In this document: positions 7,275 through 15,601 of the stretch, in pieces | How positions within the stretch are numbered: the first letter of the stretch is position 1 | Layout of the letters: each line of letters begins with the position of its first letter | NCBI GenBank assembly: GCA_964393005.1 | Contig: CAYMRR010000002.1 | Span: 1-43,973 of the forward strand | DNA length: 43,973 bases | From: UBA5272 sp964393005 | GTDB taxonomy: Bacteria; Patescibacteriota; Minisyncoccia; Phycocordibacterales; UBA5272 | Reading direction: 5' to 3' | Program-made: the position numbers and the translations under genes | The notes under the pieces: model-generated | The model's input: the letters and a program-made list of their open reading frames with translations, nothing else | What the model was told of the DNA's origin: nothing | The model's database searches: none

Positions 7275-7820
7275 ATGGCTAAACAAGAATTAGGTGGAGA
7301 TAGGCATTGGTATGCTGTACACACATACAGCGGATATGAAAATGCTGTACTTCGAAATTTAAAACAAAGAATCACTTCTCTAGGGTTAGAGGATAAAATT
7401 TTTAATGTTATTGTTCCTGTAGAAAAGAAAATCAAAGTAAAAGGTAGTAGAAGGGTAGAGGTAGAAGAAAAAATTTATCCAGGGTATGTATTAGTGGAGA
7501 TGATAGTGGATGATGATTCTTGGTATCAGGTAAGAAATACTCCAAGAGTTACAGGATTTGTTGGTAGTGGTACCACTCCTGTACCTCTTGCTCAAAGTGA
7601 GCTCGATTATATATTCTCTAGAATGAAAGAAGCAGAAACCACTCATGAAATTTCTATAGATGAAGGAGAATTGGTTTCTATAATCGATGGTCCTTTTAAA
7701 GAATATGAAGGAAAAGTAGCAGAAGTCGACAAAGCTAGAGGAAAATTAAAAGTTTTGGTTTCTATGTTTGGAAGAGAAACTCCACTGGAGCTAGACTTTT
7801 TACAAGTTAAAAAATTATAA
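7275..7820 (+). CDS. nusG: Transcription elongation/antitermination factor NusG
   Basis: Binds RNA polymerase and couples transcription to translation or Rho. The NGN domain runs from HWYAVHTYSGYENAV, including YPGYVLVEM and TPRVTGFVG, and a KOW domain (VSIIDGPFKEYEGKVAEVD) occupies the C-terminus. The 181-residue length is typical. It is co-transcribed with secE; rplK has its own putative promoter in the 55-bp gap that follows. Confidence 0.95.
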   Translation: MAKQELGGDRHWYAVHTYSGYENAVLRNLKQRITSLGLEDKIFNVIVPVEKKIKVKGSRRVEVEEKIYPGYVLVEMIVDDDSWYQVRNTPRVTGFVGSGTTPVPLAQSELDYIFSRMKEAETTHEISIDEGELVSIIDGPFKEYEGKVAEVDKARGKLKVLVSMFGRETPLELDFLQVKKL

Positions 7821-7825
7821 AGATT

Positions 7826-7854
7826 TTGTATTAAATAAAATTTTGTGCTAAAAT
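7826..7854 (+). promoter_or_regulatory. Internal promoter before rplK
   Basis: -35 TTGTAT (7826-7831), 17-bp spacer, extended -10 TGC-TAAAAT (-10 hexamer 7849-7854), 21 bases before the rplK start. Confidence 0.5.
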
Positions 7855-7875
7855 GCACAAAATAAAAGAAAAATT

Positions 7876-8301
7876 ATGGCTAAAGGAAAAAAAGTAACTA
7901 AATATGTAAAAGTCCAAATAGAAGCAGGAAAGGCTACAGCAGCTCCTCCGCTTGGACCAGCTTTAGGGCAGGCAGGTATTCAGATAGGAGATTTTGTAAA
8001 CAAATTTAATGCTGAAACAAAAGATTTAAAAGGTATTCTTCCTGTAAAGATTTATGTTTATGAAGACAGAAGTTATGATTATGTTATCAAAACTCCTACC
8101 GCTTCTTATCTTTTAAAAGAAGCAGCAGGTATAACTAAAGGCTCTATTAAACCAAAACTCTCTAAAGCAGGACAAATCTCCAAAGACAAAATAAGAGAAA
8201 TAGCAGAAATGAAAATGAAAGATTTAACAGCAAATTCTATAGAAGAAGCAATGAAGATAATAGAAGGCTCTGCTAAAAGTATGGGATTAGAAATTAAATA
8301 A
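7876..8301 (+). CDS. rplK: 50S ribosomal protein L11 (uL11)
   Basis: Forms the GTPase-associated centre with 23S rRNA. Diagnostic segments are the N-terminal VKVQIEAGKATAAPPLGPALGQAG and TPTASYLLKEAAG; the length (141) is exactly typical. In most bacteria rplA (L1) follows at once, but here a perfect palindrome and then a ParB-like gene follow, and no rplA occurs in this window. Confidence 0.97.
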   Translation: MAKGKKVTKYVKVQIEAGKATAAPPLGPALGQAGIQIGDFVNKFNAETKDLKGILPVKIYVYEDRSYDYVIKTPTASYLLKEAAGITKGSIKPKLSKAGQISKDKIREIAEMKMKDLTANSIEEAMKIIEGSAKSMGLEIK

Positions 8302-8324
8302 TAGTGATTTAACTCATATAAAAT

Positions 8325-8356
8325 AAAACGGTATAGATCTAGATCTATACCGTTTT
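8325..8356 (+). terminator. Perfect 32-bp palindrome, probable rplK terminator
   Basis: Bases 8325-8340 are exactly complementary to 8341-8356, with the arm AAAACGGTATAGATCT and no unpaired loop. A hairpin ending in TTTT would terminate rplK. The perfect two-fold symmetry also fits a dimeric protein site. Confidence 0.65.
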
Positions 8357-8467
8357 CATTAGTCTAACATTTCTTTTTATTTATGTAAAATAGCTTATAT
8401 TTACTAATATTTTTATTATGTTATATTTGGTTTAGATTTGTTGTTTAATTTTTTAAATATTATTTAT

Positions 8468-9493
8468 ATGAAAGCAAATAATTTTTCTCTTATTGAGAAT
8501 ATGTGTCGTATAGATAATGTTTATACGATACACATCAACCCTAAAATCATTTCTATATTGCGCCAATCTAGAAGCTCTTTATCCAAAAAAGGTATAGAGG
8601 ATTTGGTTTCTTCTTTTAAAATAAAAGGACAAAAAACTCCTGGAGATATCTACGCTTTTACTAAAAGTGATGCTATATATTATATAAAAGAAATGAATAT
8701 TCTATGGAATACTCATTCTAAAATAGAAGACTTTTCAAGCTTTTATATAAAAGAAAAAAAAGACTTTTATTATTTATTTTTAGTAGCAGGACATAGAAGA
8801 TTGCAAGCTTCTCTTATTTTAAAAGTAGATTATATAGCTAACATCCATTTTGGGAAAAATTTTGAAGAAGCTATAGAGTGGCAGCTAGCAGAAAATATTC
8901 AAAGAGAAGAACTTTCTCTTTTAGACCTAATAACTTCTGCTACAAATTATTGGGTAAGACTGAAAAATAGAAACCCAAAACTAACCCTTAAGACCTATGC
9001 TGAAAAACATATTGGTAAAAGTGTTAGTTGGCTTTCAAACGCTCTCCGTTTTTCCCGTCTTCCTCTTTCTGTTCAAGATCTTATAAGAAAAACAGAAATC
9101 AATAAAGGAGTAAATTTTAGTATTTTATTAGAGTTTGCTAAACTTTATGATTTTTCTCTTGAAAAAGAAAAACCTTTAAAAGAAGAAGATTTGATGGCTT
9201 ATATTAATCATGTTATATCTCATAAATATTCTTTACAAAAAGTAAAAGATTTTTGTGAAATAAGAAAAGATGAATTGATGGGTCAGCAAGACTTTTTTGA
9301 ATTAAGTATAGAGAAGATTAATAAAAACTCTTTATCAGCTATTCGAAGAAATAGAACACTCCATATGGTAGAAGCTCGAAACTATCTAAATAGAGTAGGA
9401 GTTGTTGCTAACGAAATTACAAAGAATTGTGAAAGAAAAGCTAAAGAGGTAATAGAATTGGGTAAAACTTTGGAAGAAAAATTAAATAAGTAG
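8468..9493 (+). CDS. ParB/Spo0J-like nuclease-domain protein
   Basis: A ParB-type N-terminal domain with the CTP/nucleotide-binding motif GHRR at residues 108-111 (LVAGHRRLQASLIL), then the LAENIQREELSLLDL segment and a KorB-type helix-turn-helix (about residues 165-205: KTYAEKHIGKSVSWLSNALR). The ATG at 8468 (341 residues) is preferred over an upstream in-frame TTG at 8438. The region before GHRR is longer than in canonical ParB. No parA or parS-like site is adjacent, so it may be a chromosomal partition protein or a repurposed DNA-binding paralogue. A terminator overlaps its stop codon. Confidence 0.75.
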   Translation: MKANNFSLIENMCRIDNVYTIHINPKIISILRQSRSSLSKKGIEDLVSSFKIKGQKTPGDIYAFTKSDAIYYIKEMNILWNTHSKIEDFSSFYIKEKKDFYYLFLVAGHRRLQASLILKVDYIANIHFGKNFEEAIEWQLAENIQREELSLLDLITSATNYWVRLKNRNPKLTLKTYAEKHIGKSVSWLSNALRFSRLPLSVQDLIRKTEINKGVNFSILLEFAKLYDFSLEKEKPLKEEDLMAYINHVISHKYSLQKVKDFCEIRKDELMGQQDFFELSIEKINKNSLSAIRRNRTLHMVEARNYLNRVGVVANEITKNCERKAKEVIELGKTLEEKLNK

Positions 9494-9519
9494 CAAATTA
9501 AAAGCTACTTATTTTTTTT
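9484..9519 (+). terminator. Terminator overlapping the end of the ParB-like gene
   Basis: An 11-bp stem (9484-9494 with 9504-9514) is followed by a T-run to 9519. The stop codon (9491-9493) lies in the 5' arm. Confidence 0.75.
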
Positions 9520-9531
9520 ATTTGCTTTTTC

Positions 9532-9540
9532 TGTTAAAAT
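9532..9540 (+). promoter_or_regulatory. Possible promoter of argS
   Basis: TGTTAAAAT right after the preceding terminator, 21 bases before the argS start. It is identical to the motif before tRNA-His. Confidence 0.35.
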
Positions 9541-9561
9541 AGAGTTTATATAATATAATAT

Positions 9562-11322
9562 ATGACTTTACTCGAAACTATTAAAAAAGAATTAGAAAAA
9601 TCAATAAAAACTACTGGTTTTTTAGAAGAAAATAGCTCATTAGATTTTGATGTTTCTTTTATAGATGAAAATAATGCTAAATATGGAGATATTTCTACAA
9701 ATTTAGCAATAATTCTTTCTAAAAAATTAAAAAAAGATTTAAAAGAGCTGGCTTTAGAAATTAAATCTAGTTTAGAAGGGAATAATAATTTTTCAGAAAT
9801 AGTAAAGAATATAGAATTAGCTTCAAACGGATTTATCAACTTTTTTTTGAGAGAAGAATTTTTAATAGAAGAAATTAAAAGGCTTTCAGATTTAGATTTT
9901 GTAGAAACCAAATTTACAAATAAAAAAGTTTTAGTGGAGCATTCTTCTCCTAATCTTTTCAAACCTTTTCATATAGGACATTTAATGAACAATATAATAG
10001 GAGAAAGTATTACTAAGATGATGCTTGCTACCAAAGCAGATTTGCGAATTATGTCTTTTCCGTCAGATATATCTATAGGTATAGCAAAAGCTATTTATAT
10101 ATTAAAAAATAAAGAAAATTGGTCATTTTACAACGAAGATATTATAAAAACTTTAGGAGAAGCTTATGTAGAAGGAACTAAGCTTTATGAGGAAAACCCA
10201 CTTCTTCAAGAAGAAATTAAAAAAGTCGCTCGCAATCTGTTTGAAAGAAATGAAGAAACAGAAGATTTTCAGATTTACTCTAAAGCCAAAAAAGTAAATA
10301 TAGAATATTTTGAGAAAATAGTAAGTATATTGGGTACCAAATTTGATAATTTAATTTATGAATCAGAAGCTGGTATACGTGGAGAAGAAATAGTAAAAAA
10401 TTATTTAAATAAAGAAAAAGAGAGAGAAATTTTTGAAATTGGAGAAGAAGGGGCTATAGTTTTTGATACACAAAAAAAGAAAAATAAAGAAGGAAAAGAA
10501 ACAATAAAAAGTGTTTTTATAAATAGTGAAGGTCATCCTACTTATGAAGCAAAAGATTTAGGTCTTTTAGATTTAAAATATAATTATTTTCCTTTTGATT
10601 ATAATTTTTTTATTACAGACAATGAGCAAATACCTCATTTCGACACAGTTTTAGAAGTGGCTAAAAAAATGGGAAATAAATGGGAAGAAATAGCAGCTAA
10701 AAGTAGGCATCTTTCTCACGGAAGATTGAATATGAAAGGTGAAAGAGTCTCTAGTAGATTAGGAAATATTCTTACAGTAGAAGAAATACTTAAAGAAGTA
10801 GGAGAAAATGCTAAAGAAAGACTTTCAGGAAAAGTAGAAAATTTAAATGAAATAGAAAAAGACTTCCTTATTAAAAATATAGCACTGTCTGCTATCCGTA
10901 TAGCAATATTAAAATCTAGATTAGGTCTTAATATAGATTTTGATTTAGAAACTTCTCTTAGTTTTGAAGGGGCTACTGGTCCGTATTTGCTTTATACTTA
11001 TGCTAGAGCTAATTCTCTTTTAGAAAAAGAAAGTATAAAAAAAGAAGAATTTAAAGTTACAGAAAATTCATTATCTCTATACAAAAAGCTTATAGAGTAT
11101 GAGTCTACAATAAAAAGAAGTATAGAAGAGCTTGCTCCACAACTTATAGTAAAATATCTTTTTGAATTAGCTCAAACTTTTAATACATTTTATAGTAAAG
11201 AGAAAATCATAAGTGATAATAAAGAGAATACATTACAAAATATAAGCCTTGTAAAAAAGTTTTTAAATATATATAAAAAAGCTTTAAATAGTATAGGATT
11301 AGAAGAGGTAGCAAGAATGTAA
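9562..11322 (+). CDS. argS: Arginyl-tRNA synthetase
   Basis: Class I synthetase charging tRNA-Arg. The ATP-binding HIGH motif is FHIGH at residues 136-140, preceded by HSSPNLFKP. The KMSKS loop is the divergent RVSSRLGN at 395-402, as is common in ArgRS. The C-terminal ATGPYLLYTYARANSLL segment is diagnostic of the anticodon-binding region. The 586-residue length is normal and the N-terminal Add-1 tRNA-binding domain is present. It is followed by a T-box leader that controls the next gene, not this one. Confidence 0.95.
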   Translation: MTLLETIKKELEKSIKTTGFLEENSSLDFDVSFIDENNAKYGDISTNLAIILSKKLKKDLKELALEIKSSLEGNNNFSEIVKNIELASNGFINFFLREEFLIEEIKRLSDLDFVETKFTNKKVLVEHSSPNLFKPFHIGHLMNNIIGESITKMMLATKADLRIMSFPSDISIGIAKAIYILKNKENWSFYNEDIIKTLGEAYVEGTKLYEENPLLQEEIKKVARNLFERNEETEDFQIYSKAKKVNIEYFEKIVSILGTKFDNLIYESEAGIRGEEIVKNYLNKEKEREIFEIGEEGAIVFDTQKKKNKEGKETIKSVFINSEGHPTYEAKDLGLLDLKYNYFPFDYNFFITDNEQIPHFDTVLEVAKKMGNKWEEIAAKSRHLSHGRLNMKGERVSSRLGNILTVEEILKEVGENAKERLSGKVENLNEIEKDFLIKNIALSAIRIAILKSRLGLNIDFDLETSLSFEGATGPYLLYTYARANSLLEKESIKKEEFKVTENSLSLYKKLIEYESTIKRSIEELAPQLIVKYLFELAQTFNTFYSKEKIISDNKENTLQNISLVKKFLNIYKKALNSIGLEEVARM

Positions 11323-11359
11323 AAGTATTTTTTATTTTGTTTATAATATGATATTATAG

Positions 11360-11506
11360 ATACTTAAAGTTAAGACAGAGCTAATCACTCTCGAGCTTGA
11401 GGAAGAAAGCTTTTAGGCAAGTAGAACCTCCAAATGAAGTAAAAAATCAAGGTGGTACCGCGAAAAAATATCGCCCTTGGCTTGAAAAAGCTTTGGGTGA
11501 TTTTGT
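11360..11506 (+). promoter_or_regulatory. T-box riboswitch controlling ileS
   Basis: The conserved T-box AAGGTGGTACCGCG is at 11449-11462. It forms a textbook antiterminator: helix A1 CAAGG (11448-11452) with CCTTG (11475-11479), the seven-base bulge TGGTACC (11453-11459) that binds the uncharged tRNA acceptor end, and helix A2 GCGA/TCGC (11460-11463 with 11471-11474). The competing terminator pairs 11470-11483 with 11488-11501 (two T-T mismatches) and ends in a T-rich run. Upstream, a small hairpin AGAG-CTAATCA-CTCT (11377-11391) has ATC, an isoleucine codon, in its loop (11384-11386): a candidate specifier in an unusually short Stem I. Uncharged tRNA-Ile would allow ileS transcription. The T-box core is near certain; the Stem I assignment is my inference. 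Confidence 0.85.
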
Positions 11507-11539
11507 TAAATTATTAGTCTATCAAATTATTATAAATCT

Positions 11540-14500
11540 ATGGAAAATAAAAATAAATCTATAAATGAAAAAGAGTTGGAAATTTTAAAATACTGGAAAG
11601 ATAATAAAGTTTTTGAACAAAGTTTAAAAACTCCAGCAAGTAAAAACCCGATAGGAAGTTTTTCTTTCTATGATGGCCCTCCTTTTGCTACCGGACTTCC
11701 GCATCACGGGCATCTTTTAGCTAGCACTATAAAAGATGCTATTCCTAGGTTCCAGACCATGAAAGGAAAATCTGTGAGAAGAGTCTGGGGGTGGGATTGT
11801 CATGGCCTACCGATAGAGAATTTGATAGAAAAAAAACACAATCTTAACTCTAAAAAAGATATAGAAGAATTTGGTATAGAAAAATTTAATAAAGAAGCAA
11901 AAGAAAGTGTCTTTACTTATGAAAAAGAATGGAAAGAAATTATTCCAAGATTTGGTAGGTGGATAGATATGGAAAATTCATATAAAACCATGGATACTTC
12001 TTATATGGAGTCTGTATGGTGGGTTTTTAGTGAGCTTGCTAAAAAAGATTTGGTTTTTGAAGGATATAAAAGTATGCATATTTGTCCTAGATGTGAGACT
12101 ACCTTAGCTCAATCTGAAGTAGCTCTTGGTTATAAAGATTTAACAGATATTTCTGTTACAGCTAAATTTGAATTAGAAGATGAGCCTCGTACTTTTGTAT
12201 TGGCTTGGACTACTACTCCTTGGACTTTGCCAGGAAATGTAGCTCTTGCTGTAGGAAAAGAATTGGAATATGTAAAAGTTAAAACAGAAAAAGAAGAAAT
12301 TTTTATTTTAGCTAAAGAAAGAATAGAGGAAGTTTTTAAAAACACTGAAATAAAATATGAAATATTAGAAGAGTTTTTAGGAGAAAAATTAGTAGGTAAA
12401 AAATACAAACCAGTTTTCGATTATTATTTGGAAATAGATTTAGAAAATAAAGAAAATTTATATACTATAGTTGAGGCTAATTTTGTAACCCTTGAAACAG
12501 GTACAGGAGTGGTGCATATAGCTCCAGCTTTTGGAGAAGACGATTTAAATTTAGGTAAAGAAAAATCTCTACCTATTATTAAACATGTTTCTATGAATGG
12601 TGAATTTACAAAAGAAGTAAAAGATTTTGTAGGATTAAAGGTTAAAAAAGCTGATGATAATCAGTCTGCTGATATAGCTATTTTAAAATATCTTTCAGAA
12701 AAGAATCTTATCTTTTCAAAAGAAAAGCTGGTTCATGCTTATCCTACTTGCTGGAGATGTGATACACCTCTTTTAAATTATGCGACAAGTTCTTGGTTTA
12801 TCAATGTTCCAAATATTAAAGAAGGTCTTTTAAAGGAAAATTCTAAAATAAATTGGGTACCTGAAAATATAAAAGAAGGAAGATTTGGAAAATGGCTTGA
12901 AGGAGCTAGAGAATGGGCGGTTTCAAGAAGTAGATATTGGGGAGCTCCGCTTCCTATTTGGAAAGAAGAGGGTGGAGAAGAAATTAAAATAATAAGCTCT
13001 CTTAAAGAATTAGCTGAAAATAATATAGCAAAACCTAAAAATGAATACTATTTTATGAGGCATGCTGAAGCTTTTCATAATGTAGAAGGAGTGCAAGAAT
13101 CTTCTCCTGATGATGAAAATATTCTTACAGAAAAAGGTTTGGGACAAGTAAAGCTAGCAAAAGAGGAAAATAAAATAGATTTTGATATTATTGTTTCATC
13201 TCCATTTATAAGAACTAAAATGACTGCAGAAATAATGGCTGGAGAAAATAAAGATAAAATCATAATAAAAGATGAGTTTAAAGAAATGGATTTTGGTACT
13301 TTTGATGGGCTTACAGAAAAAGAGTTAAGAGATCATTATGGTAATAGATTTTTAAAATTTTCTACTAGATTTGGAGGAGGCGAAACTAGACATGATGTGG
13401 CAGCTAGAATGATGAAAGGTATTTTAGACTTAGAAAAAGAATATGAAAATAAAAAAATACTAATTGTTTCTCATGCTACTCCTATACAAGTAGCTTTGGG
13501 TTCAGCAGGACTTATAACAGAAGAAGAAATAACTAACGACTATCTTTCTCAAAATCCAAAATATTATCCAAAAAATGCAGAAATACTAAAAGTAGATTTG
13601 AAAATAGTACCAAGAGATAATACTGGAGATATTAGTCTTCATAGACCATATATAGATGAGGTTGTATTAAAAAGTAAAAATGGAAAAGATATGAAGAGAG
13701 TAGAGTATGTATTTGATTGTTGGTTTGAGTCTGGAGCTATGCCTTATGCTGAATATCATTATCCTTTTGAAAATAAAGATCTATTTCAAGAAAGTTTTCC
13801 AGCTGAATTTATAGCAGAAGGTTTAGACCAGACTAGGGGGTGGTTTTACTCTCTTTTAAATATCGGAGTAGGAATGCTAGAAAAATCTCCTTATAAAAAT
13901 GTAATAGTAAATGGTTTATTACTTGCAGCTGACGGAGAAAAAATGAGTAAAAGTAAAAATAATTACACAGACCCTATGGAGCTAGTAGAAAAATATGGAG
14001 CTGATGCATTCAGACTAACTCTTTTATCTTCTCCTGTTGTTAATGGTGAAAGTATTTCTTTTTTAGATAAATCTGTAGAAGAAACTTATAAAAAAGTAAT
14101 ATCTAAATTAGAAAATGTTTTATCATTTTATGAAATGTTAGATAATGTGGAAATAGTAGAAAAAGAGATAACTAATCCTATAGATATTTGGATTTTTACA
14201 AGACTCAATGAGCTTATTAGTAATGTTACAAAGTTTACAGAAGAGTATAAGTTAGACAAAGCTACTAGAGGGTTTGAAAAGTTTGTAGATGATCTTTCTA
14301 CTNNNNNNNNNNCTTGGTGGCTTAGAAGGTCAAGAGAAAGACTTAAAAGTGATAATTTAGAAGAATCTAGTTTGGCAAAATATGTTCTTTATAAAACTCT
14401 AATAGAGCTTTCTAAAACTATAGCTCCTTTTATGCCATTTTTATCAGAAAGAATATATAATTCTTTAAATAATGGTATAGATAAAAAACTATCTGTACAT

Positions 14501-15001
14501 TTAGAATCTTGGCCAGAAGAGTTTTTAGAAATTAAAGAAGAAGTTTTAAAAGAAATGGAAGAAGTTAGAGAAATAGTAACAGAGGCTCTAATGATAAGAC
14601 AAAAAAATTCTTTACCTGTAAGGCAACCTTTAGCTACACTTTTTCTCAAAAAGAATATAGCTGAAAAATATTTTGAAATTCTTAAAGAAGAGATAAATGT
14701 TAAAGAGGCCTTATTTAATAAAGATAAAAACTATGAAGAAAACGCTAATATTATCTTAGATTTAAATCTTACAGAAGAATTGAAAAAAGAAGGATCTTAT
14801 AGAGAGCTTTTAAGGAAAATAAAAGATACAAGAAAAGAAAACAACCTTACCACTAACGATACTGTAAATCTTTTAATAAAAATAGAGAAAGAAAAGCTAG
14901 AATTAATAAAATCTTTTTCTGAAGAATTAAAAAGAGATTGTAAAATTTCTAATTTAGAGTTAGAAGAAAGTGATACAGAAGAGTTTTTAGTAAAAAACTA
15001 A
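11540..15001 (+). CDS. ileS: Isoleucyl-tRNA synthetase with an inserted histidine-phosphatase domain
   Basis: Class I synthetase charging tRNA-Ile. The HIGH motif is HHGH at residues 55-58 within PPFATGLPHHGHL; KMSKS is at 801-805. Sequence style (FATGLPH, YMESVWWVFSELAKK) fits the archaeal/eukaryotic-like IleRS2 type. Residues about 498-690 are foreign to the family: an RHG-superfamily phosphatase with FMRHAEA (Arg507, His508), SSPFIRTKMTAE (Arg558), KEMDFGTFDG (Glu582) and VSHATP (His645), so its catalytic set looks intact. Synthetase sequence resumes at DISLHRPYIDE (about 697). This explains the length of 1153 against about 960 without the insert. Ten Ns at 14303-14312 give four unknown residues and are probably spurious. 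A T-box regulates the gene; recO follows after 6 bp. Confidence 0.93.
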   Translation: MENKNKSINEKELEILKYWKDNKVFEQSLKTPASKNPIGSFSFYDGPPFATGLPHHGHLLASTIKDAIPRFQTMKGKSVRRVWGWDCHGLPIENLIEKKHNLNSKKDIEEFGIEKFNKEAKESVFTYEKEWKEIIPRFGRWIDMENSYKTMDTSYMESVWWVFSELAKKDLVFEGYKSMHICPRCETTLAQSEVALGYKDLTDISVTAKFELEDEPRTFVLAWTTTPWTLPGNVALAVGKELEYVKVKTEKEEIFILAKERIEEVFKNTEIKYEILEEFLGEKLVGKKYKPVFDYYLEIDLENKENLYTIVEANFVTLETGTGVVHIAPAFGEDDLNLGKEKSLPIIKHVSMNGEFTKEVKDFVGLKVKKADDNQSADIAILKYLSEKNLIFSKEKLVHAYPTCWRCDTPLLNYATSSWFINVPNIKEGLLKENSKINWVPENIKEGRFGKWLEGAREWAVSRSRYWGAPLPIWKEEGGEEIKIISSLKELAENNIAKPKNEYYFMRHAEAFHNVEGVQESSPDDENILTEKGLGQVKLAKEENKIDFDIIVSSPFIRTKMTAEIMAGENKDKIIIKDEFKEMDFGTFDGLTEKELRDHYGNRFLKFSTRFGGGETRHDVAARMMKGILDLEKEYENKKILIVSHATPIQVALGSAGLITEEEITNDYLSQNPKYYPKNAEILKVDLKIVPRDNTGDISLHRPYIDEVVLKSKNGKDMKRVEYVFDCWFESGAMPYAEYHYPFENKDLFQESFPAEFIAEGLDQTRGWFYSLLNIGVGMLEKSPYKNVIVNGLLLAADGEKMSKSKNNYTDPMELVEKYGADAFRLTLLSSPVVNGESISFLDKSVEETYKKVISKLENVLSFYEMLDNVEIVEKEITNPIDIWIFTRLNELISNVTKFTEEYKLDKATRGFEKFVDDLSTXXXXWWLRRSRERLKSDNLEESSLAKYVLYKTLIELSKTIAPFMPFLSERIYNSLNNGIDKKLSVHLESWPEEFLEIKEEVLKEMEEVREIVTEALMIRQKNSLPVRQPLATLFLKKNIAEKYFEILKEEINVKEALFNKDKNYEENANIILDLNLTEELKKEGSYRELLRKIKDTRKENNLTTNDTVNLLIKIEKEKLELIKSFSEELKRDCKISNLELEESDTEEFLVKN
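14303..14312. other. Assembly gap (10 N) inside ileS
   Basis: The left flank ends ctact and the right flank begins cttggtgg. Merging the shared ct gives the in-frame reading LSTWWLRRSRER, the expected family sequence, so the gap probably hides no missing bases. Confidence 0.8.
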
Positions 15002-15007
15002 TAAAGT

Positions 15008-15592
15008 ATGGCTATTGAGAAATATACTACAGAAGCTTTTATATTAAGAGAATACGAGCAAGGGGAGAATGATTTTGTCTATAAAGTTTGGACAAAGGAG
15101 TTTGGTATTATTTTTGTTTTAGCAAGATCAATTCGAAAAGTAAATGCCAAATTAAGACCAATAGCTAAAAAAAATAATTTTGTTCTCATGACTTTAGTAA
15201 AAGGGAAAGAAGTTTGGAGACTTACAGGTATAGAAGAAAATAAAGAGAAACTTATTGAAAATCAATATGCTAAAGAAGTTAAAAAAATTATTTCAGAATA
15301 TATAAATAAATATATAGAAGAAAAGAAGACTTATAAAAACCTTTTTGAAAAATTAAAATATTTAATAATTTTTGAAAAAGAAAAAGAAGTTTATGAAATA
15401 AGTAAGTTAAAAAAACTTATTTTATTTATAGTTTTAGTAGAGGCAGGATATGCTAATATTCAAAAAATAGGAATAAGAGATCTGGAAGAGTATAGAAAAT
15501 ATCATATTAAAGATTTATATACTTATTTCATTTTAAATGAAAAAGAAATAAGTGAGCATTTGCTTTCTGTTCTAAAAATTAGCATGTTATAA
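15008..15592 (+). CDS. recO: RecO-like DNA repair protein
   Basis: RecO helps RecR load RecA on SSB-coated single-stranded DNA and anneals complementary strands. The N-terminal OB-fold pattern is visible (TEAFILREYEQGENDFVYKVWTKEFG, then LARSIRKVNAKLRPI). The 194-residue protein is shorter than most RecO (about 240) and the zinc-finger cysteines of many homologues are absent. It starts 6 bp after ileS and is probably co-transcribed. The assignment rests on fold-like N-terminal similarity, so confidence is moderate. Confidence 0.7.
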   Translation: MAIEKYTTEAFILREYEQGENDFVYKVWTKEFGIIFVLARSIRKVNAKLRPIAKKNNFVLMTLVKGKEVWRLTGIEENKEKLIENQYAKEVKKIISEYINKYIEEKKTYKNLFEKLKYLIIFEKEKEVYEISKLKKLILFIVLVEAGYANIQKIGIRDLEEYRKYHIKDLYTYFILNEKEISEHLLSVLKISML

Positions 15593-15593
15593 T
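15585..15593 (+). promoter_or_regulatory. Extended -10 promoter inside the recO stop region
   Basis: TGTTATAAT overlaps the recO stop and ends 8 bases before the ATG at 15602, implying a nearly leaderless transcript of the next gene. Confidence 0.4.
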
Positions 15594-15601
15594 TATTAAG
15601 T

